A stretch of 6,965 nt of DNA, taken from contig JAKSCP010000353.1 of NCBI GenBank assembly GCA_022360535.1, positions 1 to 6,965 on the forward strand. Direction: 5' to 3'. This document shows positions 1-6,342 of this stretch, piece by piece. Each line of letters starts with the position of its first letter. Within the stretch, counting starts at the first letter, position 1. Both the position numbers and the translations under genes were made by a program. The notes below the pieces were generated by a model. That model ran no database searches, was not told the DNA's origin, and saw only the letters and a program-made list of their open reading frames with translations. Source of the stretch: Pseudomonadales bacterium (lineage in GTDB: Bacteria > Pseudomonadota > Gammaproteobacteria > Pseudomonadales > Pseudohongiellaceae).

Positions 1-404
1 CACCCCTGCGGCAAGCCGTCGGGACCCAGGCTTGGTGGGTCGCGGGTAAAGTCCGGTTCTGACACAGTCACTTCGACTTCCGGTTCATCGGTTTGCTCAG
101 GACCAGGATCTTCGGGACGGTTATCATCCGTCGGTGGTGTGGGTTCAATCGCGGAGATCACCGCGTCATCGACTGTCGGGGGCGGTTCCTCTGTTTGGTC
201 AGGTTCTGGAAAGCTATCGGCGATGATAACCGGGCGGGTCTGCACCGGCTCCGGTAATACGGCAACCTGGGGAGGATCAGGGATACGGCTGCTCAAGGGA
301 GTCTGATAACTGCCCTGACCATCGAAGATGATGGGAAGAAAAATAAGGGCCAGCGCCAGCAAGACGACAGTGCCCACAATTCTCTGTTTCGTACTCTGTT
401 GCAA
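1..404 (-). CDS. dedD: DedD-like inner-membrane SPOR-domain protein, C-terminus beyond window
   Basis: This is the N-terminal 134 codons of a DedD-family cell-division protein; the rest lies past base 1. The frame is closed upstream by a TAA at 421-423 and has no ATG, so I chose the TTG at 404-402, which has a weak GAGAA nine bases before it. The product starts with a short cytoplasmic segment (QQSTKQR), then one membrane segment at about residues 9-27 ending in FLPIIFDGQG, a hallmark of DedD proteins. A Pro/Asp/Glu-rich, presumably periplasmic linker fills residues 33 to about 128. The last visible residues, GLPQG, match the lead-in to a SPOR domain, which in this family binds denuded septal peptidoglycan; the domain itself is not visible. 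The position after accD-folC agrees with the gammaproteobacterial order accD-folC-dedD-cvpA-purF. The family is recognised confidently; the exact start is less certain. Confidence 0.87.
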   Translation of the reverse strand, partial: MQQSTKQRIVGTVVLLALALIFLPIIFDGQGSYQTPLSSRIPDPPQVAVLPEPVQTRPVIIADSFPEPDQTEEPPPTVDDAVISAIEPTPPTDDNRPEDPGPEQTDEPEVEVTVSEPDFTRDPPSLGPDGLPQG

Positions 405-532
405 ATCAGCGATTTCTCGAGGTTATGCTCAGCGTGTGGAGGGCAAATATCCTCCGCCAATACATCACGCCAGCTATTACTTCTCCGACCACTTACAGCG
501 AATCGGTTTCAGTCGAACAACTCTATGATCGA
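405..532 (-). other. folC-dedD intergenic leader
   Basis: These 128 bases are the longest non-coding stretch in the window and separate the folC stop from the dedD TTG. No convincing terminator or strong sigma-70 promoter is visible. The best promoter-like pair on the minus strand is TTGTTC, 17 bases, TGTAAG, which is a poor match. A 5-bp stem (GGAGG with CCTCC, 8-base loop) lies at 438-455, and a possible 19-codon reading frame spans 465-406, ending one base before the dedD start without a good ribosome binding site. The gap could hold a dedD promoter or simply be an untranslated spacer. Confidence 0.4.
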
Positions 533-1819
533 CTACCTACTCATGGACCGCACAGCAGCCACTGTATAGAACGAACCCGTCACCACGATTAAGTCATCGG
601 CAGTCGCTTCAGCACAGGCGGCCTGATAGGCCAATTCTACGCTGCTGAACTGCTTAATTGGGTGCTGACTGCCGCTCTTCTGAATTTGCTCGGCCGCCTC
701 TTTTGCCGGCATACAACGAGGTACATCAACCTGGGCAATATACCAGATGTCGGTATGCGAATCTAAGCTGCGTGCCATATCTTGTATATCTTTATCTGCC
801 ATCACCGCCAGTACTACAATCAGCCTGCCCCGCTGTTCCAGATTCGCCAGGGTGTTTGCCAACAGCGCCATAGCAGAAGGATTGTGCGCCACGTCGAATA
901 ACAGCTGGCGATCCGTTGCTTTATCTGTTCGATACTCCTGGCGGCCGGGAGCCAATGCCTCAGCGCAACTGGTAAGCAACCCCTCCAAGTCTTGCGACAC
1001 CCCTAGCAATAGCAGGCACTGCACTGCGCTGGCAACGTTAACCGGCGCCAGTCTCGGGGTCGTGGAAACCTCAATGGAGAGCTTGTTCCCGCCCTTAGCC
1101 AGGAAGGAGCCAGTGCATCCCTGCTCTGCGGTGAGGGTAAGGCTGAAGTCTCTGCCCACCCGATACAGCGGACATTGAAGATCATCTGCACGACCCAGCA
1201 GACTGTTTGCCGGATCCGGGTCTGCACAGACAAAGGGCACGCCTTCGCGCAGGATGCCGGCCTTTTCCAGGGCAATGGTTTCCCGGTCATTGCCTAGCCA
1301 CTCCTGATGATCCAAATCGATACGAGTGATCACACTGATGTGCGGATCCACAATATTTACTGCATCTAAACGACCACCCAACCCTACTTCCAGCACCGCG
1401 TAATCTACGGCTTCCCGTTGGAACAGAGTCAAAGCTGCCAGGGTGGCGAATTCAAAATAACTGAGAGAGATATCAGCTCGGGCGGCTTCCACTGCTGCCA
1501 GAGCGCCGACGATGTCGGCATCAGTCATTGGTTCTCCATCGCAGCGAATACGTTCATTGAACGCATCAAGATGCGGTGAGGTGTAGCACCCAACCTTGTG
1601 TCCCGTGCTACAGAGTGCGGCCTCCAGACAGGCCACTACCGAACCTTTGCCATTGGTGCCTGCTACAGTGATGACGGTTGCCGCAGGTTTCAGTATCCCC
1701 AACCGCTGCGCCACTGTCCGCGAACGCTCCAGGCCCAACTCGATTTCTGACACGTGCACACTGCCAATATGCTGCAGCCAGGAATCGAGCCTGTCTTCCG
1801 TCAGATCTACTGCGGGCAT
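533..1819 (-). CDS. folC: Bifunctional dihydrofolate synthase / folylpolyglutamate synthase
   Basis: FolC is a cytoplasmic Mur-ligase-type enzyme that adds glutamate to dihydropteroate to give dihydrofolate and then lengthens the polyglutamate tail of reduced folates, using ATP. The 428-residue product is close to the E. coli length (about 422). Visible motifs in order are the P-loop GTNGKGS at 54-60, YTSPHL at 79-84, SYFEFATLAAL at 120-130, EVGLGGRLDAVN at 144-155, DHQEWLG at 170-176 and EKAGI at 185-189, whose Lys186 corresponds to the carbamylated lysine of Mur ligases. The C-terminal domain has PGRQE at 291-295, DVAHNP at 309-314 and TGSFYTVAAVR at 414-424. The ATG lies three bases after the accD stop and no good Shine-Dalgarno precedes it, so translation is probably coupled to accD. 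The accD-folC pair is widely conserved in Gammaproteobacteria. Confidence 0.97.
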   Translation of the reverse strand: MPAVDLTEDRLDSWLQHIGSVHVSEIELGLERSRTVAQRLGILKPAATVITVAGTNGKGSVVACLEAALCSTGHKVGCYTSPHLDAFNERIRCDGEPMTDADIVGALAAVEAARADISLSYFEFATLAALTLFQREAVDYAVLEVGLGGRLDAVNIVDPHISVITRIDLDHQEWLGNDRETIALEKAGILREGVPFVCADPDPANSLLGRADDLQCPLYRVGRDFSLTLTAEQGCTGSFLAKGGNKLSIEVSTTPRLAPVNVASAVQCLLLLGVSQDLEGLLTSCAEALAPGRQEYRTDKATDRQLLFDVAHNPSAMALLANTLANLEQRGRLIVVLAVMADKDIQDMARSLDSHTDIWYIAQVDVPRCMPAKEAAEQIQKSGSQHPIKQFSSVELAYQAACAEATADDLIVVTGSFYTVAAVRSMSR

Positions 1820-1822
1820 TGA

Positions 1823-2689
1823 CTAGCCAGCCGTTTGTTTGTGATGAAGAAGCTTGTCGAGAATGGAGGTAATTTTGTCGCGCATGTCTCTGCGGTGCAC
1901 GATCATATCGATAGCGCCGTGCTCCAGCAAAAACTCACTGCGCTGGAATCCTTCTGGCAGTTTCACCCGCACCGTTTGACGGATCACATCAGGTCCGGTG
2001 AAGCCAACCAAGGCATTGGGCTCGGCGATGTTGATATCGCCCAGCATCGCCAGGCTGGCGGAAACACCACCATAGACAGGATCCACCAGTACCGAGATGA
2101 AGGGCAGACCGTGCTGGCGCAGTTTTTCCAAAGCCGCAGAAGTCTTGGCCATTTGCATCAGCGACACCAAAGCCTCCTGCATACGAGCACCGCCACTGGT
2201 GGAGAAGCAAATGAGCGGGAGATTTTCAGCGAGGCAGGTATTCACCGCTTGCACGAACTTCTCCCCAACCACTGAACCCATGGAACCGCCGATAAAGCCA
2301 AACTCGAATGCGGCAACTACCGCAGTGCGCCCTTTCACTTTGCCCTTGATGACTACCAGGGCATCATTTTCACCTGTGCTTTTTTGCGCCGCAGAAAGGC
2401 GGTCCTTATAGCGCTTGAGGTCCTTGAATTTGAGCAGATCTACAGGTTCCAGGTCCTCATTCAGCTCGTTCTGATCGCCTGGATCGAGAAACAACTCCAA
2501 ACGGCGACGGGCACTGATACGCAGATGGTGATCGCATTTCGGGCAGACCTCATGATTCTCTGTCAGTGACTTCTGATACAACATGGCATCACAGCGCGGG
2601 CACTTTTTCCAAAGCCCCTCCGGCACCGCAGCTTTCTTCTTTTCCCCAGCAGTGGAGATAGAAGGTAGTATTTTATCAATCCAGCTCAA
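1823..2689 (-). CDS. accD: Acetyl-CoA carboxylase carboxyltransferase subunit beta (TTG start)
   Basis: AccD pairs with AccA to form the carboxyltransferase that moves the carboxyl group from carboxybiotin on AccB to acetyl-CoA, giving malonyl-CoA for fatty-acid synthesis. The 288-residue product begins MSWIDKILP, typical of the family. A zinc ribbon is formed by Cys30, Cys33, Cys49 and Cys52. The crotonase-fold core shows GGSMGSVVGEK at 134-144, STSGGARMQE at 163-172, DPVYGGVSAS at 203-212 and LPEGFQRSEFLLEHGAID at 244-261. The start codon is TTG at 2689-2687. It is well supported because AAGGA lies six bases upstream and an in-frame TAA at 2701-2699 excludes any earlier start. The gene sits 33 bases after trpA and 3 bases before folC. 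In E. coli the carboxyltransferase is reported to repress its own translation by binding acc mRNA; nothing here shows whether that applies. Confidence 0.97.
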   Translation of the reverse strand: MSWIDKILPSISTAGEKKKAAVPEGLWKKCPRCDAMLYQKSLTENHEVCPKCDHHLRISARRRLELFLDPGDQNELNEDLEPVDLLKFKDLKRYKDRLSAAQKSTGENDALVVIKGKVKGRTAVVAAFEFGFIGGSMGSVVGEKFVQAVNTCLAENLPLICFSTSGGARMQEALVSLMQMAKTSAALEKLRQHGLPFISVLVDPVYGGVSASLAMLGDINIAEPNALVGFTGPDVIRQTVRVKLPEGFQRSEFLLEHGAIDMIVHRRDMRDKITSILDKLLHHKQTAG

Positions 2690-2695
2690 CTTTAA

Positions 2696-2700
2696 TCCTT
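2696..2700 (-). promoter_or_regulatory. accD ribosome binding site
   Basis: AAGGA on the minus strand, six bases before the accD TTG, is the clearest Shine-Dalgarno in the window. It decides the accD start, because an in-frame TAA overlaps its upstream edge and leaves no ATG or GTG alternative that keeps the conserved N-terminus. Confidence 0.75.
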
Positions 2701-2717
2701 AACTATCAAACAGTTAA
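2699..2717 (-). repeat. Inverted repeat between trpA and accD, touching the accD ribosome binding site
   Basis: On the transcribed strand TTAACT and AGTTAA are perfect complements separated by a seven-base loop (GTTTGAT). The 3' arm shares its last two A residues with the accD AAGGA. The stem is short and A/T-rich and no U-tract follows, so it is not a credible terminator. It could be a weak translational element or chance. Confidence 0.4.
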
Positions 2718-2722
2718 TACCA

Positions 2723-3541
2723 CTAATTCAAGTTATCTATTGCAGTTCTCGCGGTACCGATCAGGCTGCACGTGGCTGCCAATTCCGCCGCATCATGGCT
2801 GTCGGTATCGGCCAAATCAGCGATTTTCGCAACCAATGCGCTGCCGATAATGATGCCGTCCGCCTGCCCAGCCATGGCCTTTGCGCTGTCGGCGTCTTTT
2901 ATACCAAAGCCAATAACAATGGGTAAGTCAGTCAATTCACGCAACGCCGAGATGTTGTCGGCAACCGATTGATGGTCGGTGAGTGCTGCGCCAGTGACGC
3001 CCTTGAGGGAGACATAATAGAGATAACCGGAACAGCGTTCGACGATCGCCGCCGCCCGGGAGGCGGTGGTAGTCGGTGCTACCAGATAAATAGTATCGAT
3101 ATCAGCACTGCGCAGGCGCTCATGCAGGCTACCGGATTCTGCCGGCGGCATATCCACCACCAACACACCGTCTACCCCCACTTCTTTGGCAGTGGCAACG
3201 AAGCCCTCATAGCCCATGATCTCGATAGGATTCAAATATCCCATCAGGACGATGGCTGTGGTTTGATCCTGTTCCCGAAAGCGACGCACCAGCTCCAGGG
3301 TATCTTGCAGGCTCACCTGCTTCGCCAATGCCCGCTCTACCCCTAATTGAATCACTGGCCCGTCCGAGGCTGGATCGCTGAAAGGAAAACCTAATTCGAT
3401 AATGTCAGCGCCCTGACGGGTGAGCTCATGCATTAGGGAGAGGGACGTCTCCAGATTTGGATCGCCAGCCACCAGGTAGGGAATTAGCAACTTACGCTGA
3501 TTGGCGCTAGCCTGCGCCGCTAGTTTCTGCAAACGACTCAT
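2723..3541 (-). CDS. trpA: Tryptophan synthase alpha chain
   Basis: TrpA is the alpha subunit of the cytoplasmic alpha2-beta2 tryptophan synthase. It cleaves indole-3-glycerol phosphate to indole and glyceraldehyde 3-phosphate, and the indole is channelled to TrpB. The 272-residue TIM-barrel protein is full length. The catalytic residues fall at Glu49 and Asp60 within ELGFPFSDPASDGP, the same numbering as the Salmonella enzyme. Other signatures are PYLVAGDP at 21-28, MGYLNPI at 100-106, the mobile loop GVTGA at 181-185 and the phosphate-binding elements GFGI at 211-214 and IIGSALV at 231-237. The ATG lies five bases after the trpB TAA with no good ribosome binding site, so translational coupling to trpB is likely and would suit a 1:1 complex. 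All expected active-site motifs are intact. Confidence 0.98.
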   Translation of the reverse strand: MSRLQKLAAQASANQRKLLIPYLVAGDPNLETSLSLMHELTRQGADIIELGFPFSDPASDGPVIQLGVERALAKQVSLQDTLELVRRFREQDQTTAIVLMGYLNPIEIMGYEGFVATAKEVGVDGVLVVDMPPAESGSLHERLRSADIDTIYLVAPTTTASRAAAIVERCSGYLYYVSLKGVTGAALTDHQSVADNISALRELTDLPIVIGFGIKDADSAKAMAGQADGIIIGSALVAKIADLADTDSHDAAELAATCSLIGTARTAIDNLN

Positions 3542-3546
3542 GGTGG

Positions 3547-4767
3547 TTACAGTTTGATACCCTCGATCCGTGCCACAGTCTCGATATCCTTATCACCCCT
3601 TCCAGAGAGATTGATTACGATATTCTGATCTGGCCGCATGGAGGCAGCCAGCTGCATTGCATAAGCAACGGCATGACTCGACTCAAGAGCAGGGATTATG
3701 CCTTCCAGGCGGGTTAGCTTGTGAAACGCCGCCAGGGTTTCTTCATCAGTCGCCGCCACATAGTTAACCCGATCCAGATCCTTTAACCAGGCATGTTCCG
3801 GGCCCACTCCCGGATAGTCCAGGCCAGCGGATACAGAATGGGTTTCCATTATCTGCCCGCCTTCATCGGTCATCAGGTAGGTACGATTGCCATGCAATAC
3901 ACCGGGAACTCCGGCACTCAATGGCGCGGCATGTTCATTGGATTCCAGTCCGTGACCGCCCGCTTCCACGCCATACATGGCAACCCCTGAATCTTTCAGG
4001 AAAGGATGGAACAAGCCAATGGCATTGGAACCGCCGCCGACACAGGCAACCAGGGCATCGGGCAATTTGCCGAGCTGTTGCAGTGATTGTTCCCGCGCTT
4101 CACGACCAATGATGCACTGAAAATCCCGCACCAGTTGCGGATAAGGATGAGGGCCGGCGACTGTACCGATAATGTAATAGGTATTGTCTACATTGGTGGC
4201 CCAATCCCTGAGTGCTTCATTCATCGCATCCTTAAGCGTTCTCGAGCCCGACTCCACCGCTATCACTTCGGCGCCCAGCAGCTTCATGCGATAAACATTC
4301 GGTGCTTGCCGCACAATGTCTTCTGCGCCCATGTATACAAAGCATTCCAAACCCAGTCGCGCGGCAACTGTGGCGCTGGCGACACCATGCTGCCCTGCTC
4401 CGGTTTCCGCGATAATTCGGGTCTTACCCATGTGCTTGGCAAGCAGGGCCTGACCGATGGTGTTGTTAACCTTATGCGCACCAGTGTGATTCAGGTCCTC
4501 TCTTTTAAGATAAATTGCAGCCCCGCCGCAGGCTTCACTCAATCGTTCGGCGTGATATAAAGGTGACGGACGTCCCACATAATATTGCAGCTCTTTATCA
4601 AACTCCGACCAGAATTCTGGTTCGCTGGACAATTTGGCATAGACCTCTGCCAATTCTTCGACAGCGCTAATCAGGGTTTCACCAACGAAGATCCCACCGT
4701 ATGGACCAAAATGTCCGCTGGCATCAGGACCATCGAAACCTATTGAATGTACTTCAGCTTCTGACAC
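3547..4767 (-). CDS. trpB: Tryptophan synthase beta chain (GTG start preferred)
   Basis: TrpB is the pyridoxal-phosphate-dependent beta subunit of tryptophan synthase, condensing indole with L-serine to give tryptophan. From the preferred GTG the product has 406 residues. Key motifs are FGPYGG near residue 20, HTGAHKVNN at 94-102 with the PLP Schiff-base Lys99, ETGAGQHG at 121-128 with catalytic Glu121, the phosphate-binding GGGSNA at 244-249 and SGRGDKD at 388-394. The open frame extends five codons further to a TTG at 4782-4780. I prefer the GTG at 4767-4765 because GAGG sits nine bases upstream, whereas the TTG has no ribosome binding site. Either choice overlaps the end of trpF, by 14 bases for GTG or 29 for TTG, so the pair is probably translationally coupled. 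Gene identity is certain; the start is moderately certain. Confidence 0.96.
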   Translation of the reverse strand: MSEAEVHSIGFDGPDASGHFGPYGGIFVGETLISAVEELAEVYAKLSSEPEFWSEFDKELQYYVGRPSPLYHAERLSEACGGAAIYLKREDLNHTGAHKVNNTIGQALLAKHMGKTRIIAETGAGQHGVASATVAARLGLECFVYMGAEDIVRQAPNVYRMKLLGAEVIAVESGSRTLKDAMNEALRDWATNVDNTYYIIGTVAGPHPYPQLVRDFQCIIGREAREQSLQQLGKLPDALVACVGGGSNAIGLFHPFLKDSGVAMYGVEAGGHGLESNEHAAPLSAGVPGVLHGNRTYLMTDEGGQIMETHSVSAGLDYPGVGPEHAWLKDLDRVNYVAATDEETLAAFHKLTRLEGIIPALESSHAVAYAMQLAASMRPDQNIVINLSGRGDKDIETVARIEGIKL

Positions 4768-5404
4768 GTTTGCTTGCCTCAATAAAACGTTCTACTTTAG
4801 ACAAATCTTTCACACCATGTGATTTTTCCACACCTGAGATCACATCCACTCCAAATGGCTCGACCTGATTAATGGCCTCCGCCACATTGTCTGGACTCAA
4901 GCCTCCGGCGAGCACTACTCGCTGATCAGTACTGTCTACAATCCTGCGAGCGATTGACCAGTCAAAAGTCTTACCTGTGCCACCTGGCACGTTCTTTTGA
5001 AAACGATCCAACAGGAACATATCAGCCGAGGGATATTTATTAATCTCTTGCATCGCCTGCTCATAGTCTCTTACACGAATTGCCTTGATGTAAGGCACAG
5101 CAAACTGCAAACAGAATTTCTCCGGCTCTTCGCCATGAAACTGCAGCATATCGATGACCCCTGAATCCAAAGCCTCATGAACCAGAGACGAATCAGGATT
5201 GACCACGATAGCAACTTTGCAAACCCGCTCTGGCAGTCCTGAAAACAGTTCCGTGCATTGGCTCACATCGACTGCGCGCGGACTTTTCTCGAACAAAATC
5301 AGACCTAGCGCATCGGCTCCCATTTCGGCAGCCGCTACAGCGTCTTCAGTTCGGGTGGTACCGCAGATTTTAGTCCAGATCCCAGACAAGGGTGGATGAC
5401 TCAT
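4754..5404 (-). CDS. trpF: Phosphoribosylanthranilate isomerase
   Basis: TrpF is a cytoplasmic TIM-barrel enzyme catalysing the Amadori rearrangement of phosphoribosylanthranilate to CdRP, the third step of the tryptophan branch. It is monofunctional here and not fused to trpC. From the ATG at 5404 the product has 216 residues, the usual family length. KICGTT at 12-17 contains catalytic Cys14. LQFHGEE lies at 87-93, the likely general acid Asp133 lies in FLLD, GGTGKTFDW is at 141-149, and the phosphate-binding strands are VLAGGLSPDNV at 164-174 and DVISGVE at 187-193. The frame is open for four more codons to a TTG at 5416, with a GTG directly before the ATG. None of these starts has a strong ribosome binding site, so ATG is chosen by codon and by fit to family N-termini. 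truA ends 39 bases upstream and trpB overlaps the 3' end. trpC, trpD and trpE are not in the window. Confidence 0.96.
   Translation of the reverse strand: MSHPPLSGIWTKICGTTRTEDAVAAAEMGADALGLILFEKSPRAVDVSQCTELFSGLPERVCKVAIVVNPDSSLVHEALDSGVIDMLQFHGEEPEKFCLQFAVPYIKAIRVRDYEQAMQEINKYPSADMFLLDRFQKNVPGGTGKTFDWSIARRIVDSTDQRVVLAGGLSPDNVAEAINQVEPFGVDVISGVEKSHGVKDLSKVERFIEASKRVRS
4777..4780 (-). promoter_or_regulatory. Probable trpB ribosome binding site inside trpF
   Basis: GAGG on the minus strand lies nine bases before the GTG at 4767-4765, within the last codons of trpF. It is the reason for preferring that GTG over the upstream TTG as the trpB start. Confidence 0.5.
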
Positions 5405-5443
5405 CACGAAAGCCAAGATTCTAGCAAAAATGGGGCTTGGGGA

Positions 5444-6295
5444 CTATGTGTCTGAGCGACAAAGCTCACCTGCGGGGCCCAGTATCAGGGGTAGACGACA
5501 GGTATCAGGCAAGCCAAATTGCCCAGGGTAATCAACCTGCATAAGATAAAGGCCGTCGGGCACAGCAGCGACGCCAGCCTGGGTCCGGTCCCTCCCTGCC
5601 AGCAACTCACCAATCCATTTGGGCTGCTGTTCTCCCCGACCAATACTGATCAATGCACCAGAGATGTTGCGCACCATATGCTGCAAGAAGGCATTGGCCC
5701 TGATATCGAACAGGCATAAGTCACCGTATCGGGAAACCGTTGCCTCGAAAACCTCACGGTTAGGGGAATTAGACTGACAACCCGCGGCACGAAACGCCGA
5801 GAAGTCCTGCTCACCCAGCAGAAATTGAGCGGCTTCATGCATGGCATCAGTATCCAGGCTCTGACGCACATGACACAGCTTTCCAGCCAGCAATGCGGAT
5901 GCCGACTCGCTGCAGTGAATTACATACATATAGCGCCTGGCAGTGGCTGCAAACCTGGCATGAAATTCAGGAGCGACCTGTTTACTCCATACCACCCGAA
6001 TGGTTTCAGGCAATAAGCTATTGACCCCCCGGGTCCATGCCTTATTACCTCGGTCTATTGCACAATCAAAATGGACTACCTGGCACGTAGCGTGGACGCC
6101 TGTGTCGGTACGACCTGCACAGGTTGTCGCGATAGCACTATCGGCAACCTGGCTAAGCGCAGCCTCCAGGGCTGCCTGAACGGTCGGTAATTCAGGCGAC
6201 TGCTGGCGCTGCCAACCACAGAAGGCCGAACCATCATACTCGACGGCTAGAGCAAAACGGAATGGAGTGGGTTCTGTGGAGTTAGGTTTGTTCAC
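5444..6295 (-). CDS. truA: tRNA pseudouridine(38-40) synthase TruA (GTG start)
   Basis: TruA isomerises uridines 38, 39 and 40 in the anticodon arm of many tRNAs to pseudouridine. The 283-residue product has the family elements in order: YDGSAFCGWQRQ at 20-31, the catalytic loop GRTDTGVHA at 61-69 with nucleophile Asp64, HARFAATARRY at 112-122, DFSAFRAAGCQS at 164-175, NAFLQHMVRNISGAL at 201-215 and PDGLYL at 246-251. The start is GTG at 6295-6293. An in-frame TGA at 6307-6305 rules out anything longer, and the N-terminus fits the family. No convincing Shine-Dalgarno precedes it. It lies 47 bases after fimV and 39 bases before trpF, as expected for the fimV-truA-trpF order of Pseudomonas relatives. 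The catalytic domain is intact. Confidence 0.97.
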   Translation of the reverse strand: MNKPNSTEPTPFRFALAVEYDGSAFCGWQRQQSPELPTVQAALEAALSQVADSAIATTCAGRTDTGVHATCQVVHFDCAIDRGNKAWTRGVNSLLPETIRVVWSKQVAPEFHARFAATARRYMYVIHCSESASALLAGKLCHVRQSLDTDAMHEAAQFLLGEQDFSAFRAAGCQSNSPNREVFEATVSRYGDLCLFDIRANAFLQHMVRNISGALISIGRGEQQPKWIGELLAGRDRTQAGVAAVPDGLYLMQVDYPGQFGLPDTCRLPLILGPAGELCRSDT

Positions 6296-6342
6296 AGGCT
6301 GGCATCAGGGAAGAAATGCGCGGTCAATTGCCTGCAGGGAAA
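6296..6342 (-). other. fimV-truA intergenic spacer
   Basis: These 47 bases separate the fimV TAG from the truA GTG. I see no terminator hairpin with a U-tract and no strong promoter. There is an 8-base palindrome, CCTGCAGG, at 6331-6338. An ATG at 6305-6303 opens a seven-codon frame (MPACEQT) that ends at 6282, overlapping the truA start in another frame. Confidence 0.4.

Noticed and set aside
484..520. Promoter-like TTGTTC and TGTAAG pair upstream of dedD on the minus strand
   Set aside because: Only about half of the consensus positions match; a pair this weak is expected by chance.
328..528. 66-codon plus-strand open frame across the dedD start and leader
   Set aside because: It runs antisense through the dedD membrane segment and the non-coding leader, has no family resemblance and no good ribosome binding site. 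The minus-strand DedD frame explains the first 404 bases better.
1835..2275. 146-codon plus-strand open frame opposite accD
   Set aside because: Antisense shadow of accD with a His/Gln-rich product and no recognisable domain.
2699..2717. Inverted repeat after trpA as a transcription terminator
   Set aside because: Six mostly A-T pairs with no following U-tract, and it abuts the accD ribosome binding site, so termination is unlikely.
4087..4560. 157-codon plus-strand open frame opposite trpB
   Set aside because: It lies entirely within the strongly conserved trpB coding sequence and its product has no recognisable motifs.
5405..5443. CCAAG and CTTGG with a T-run between truA and trpF as a terminator
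   Set aside because: The five-base arms are far apart and the T-run falls in the loop rather than after the stem.
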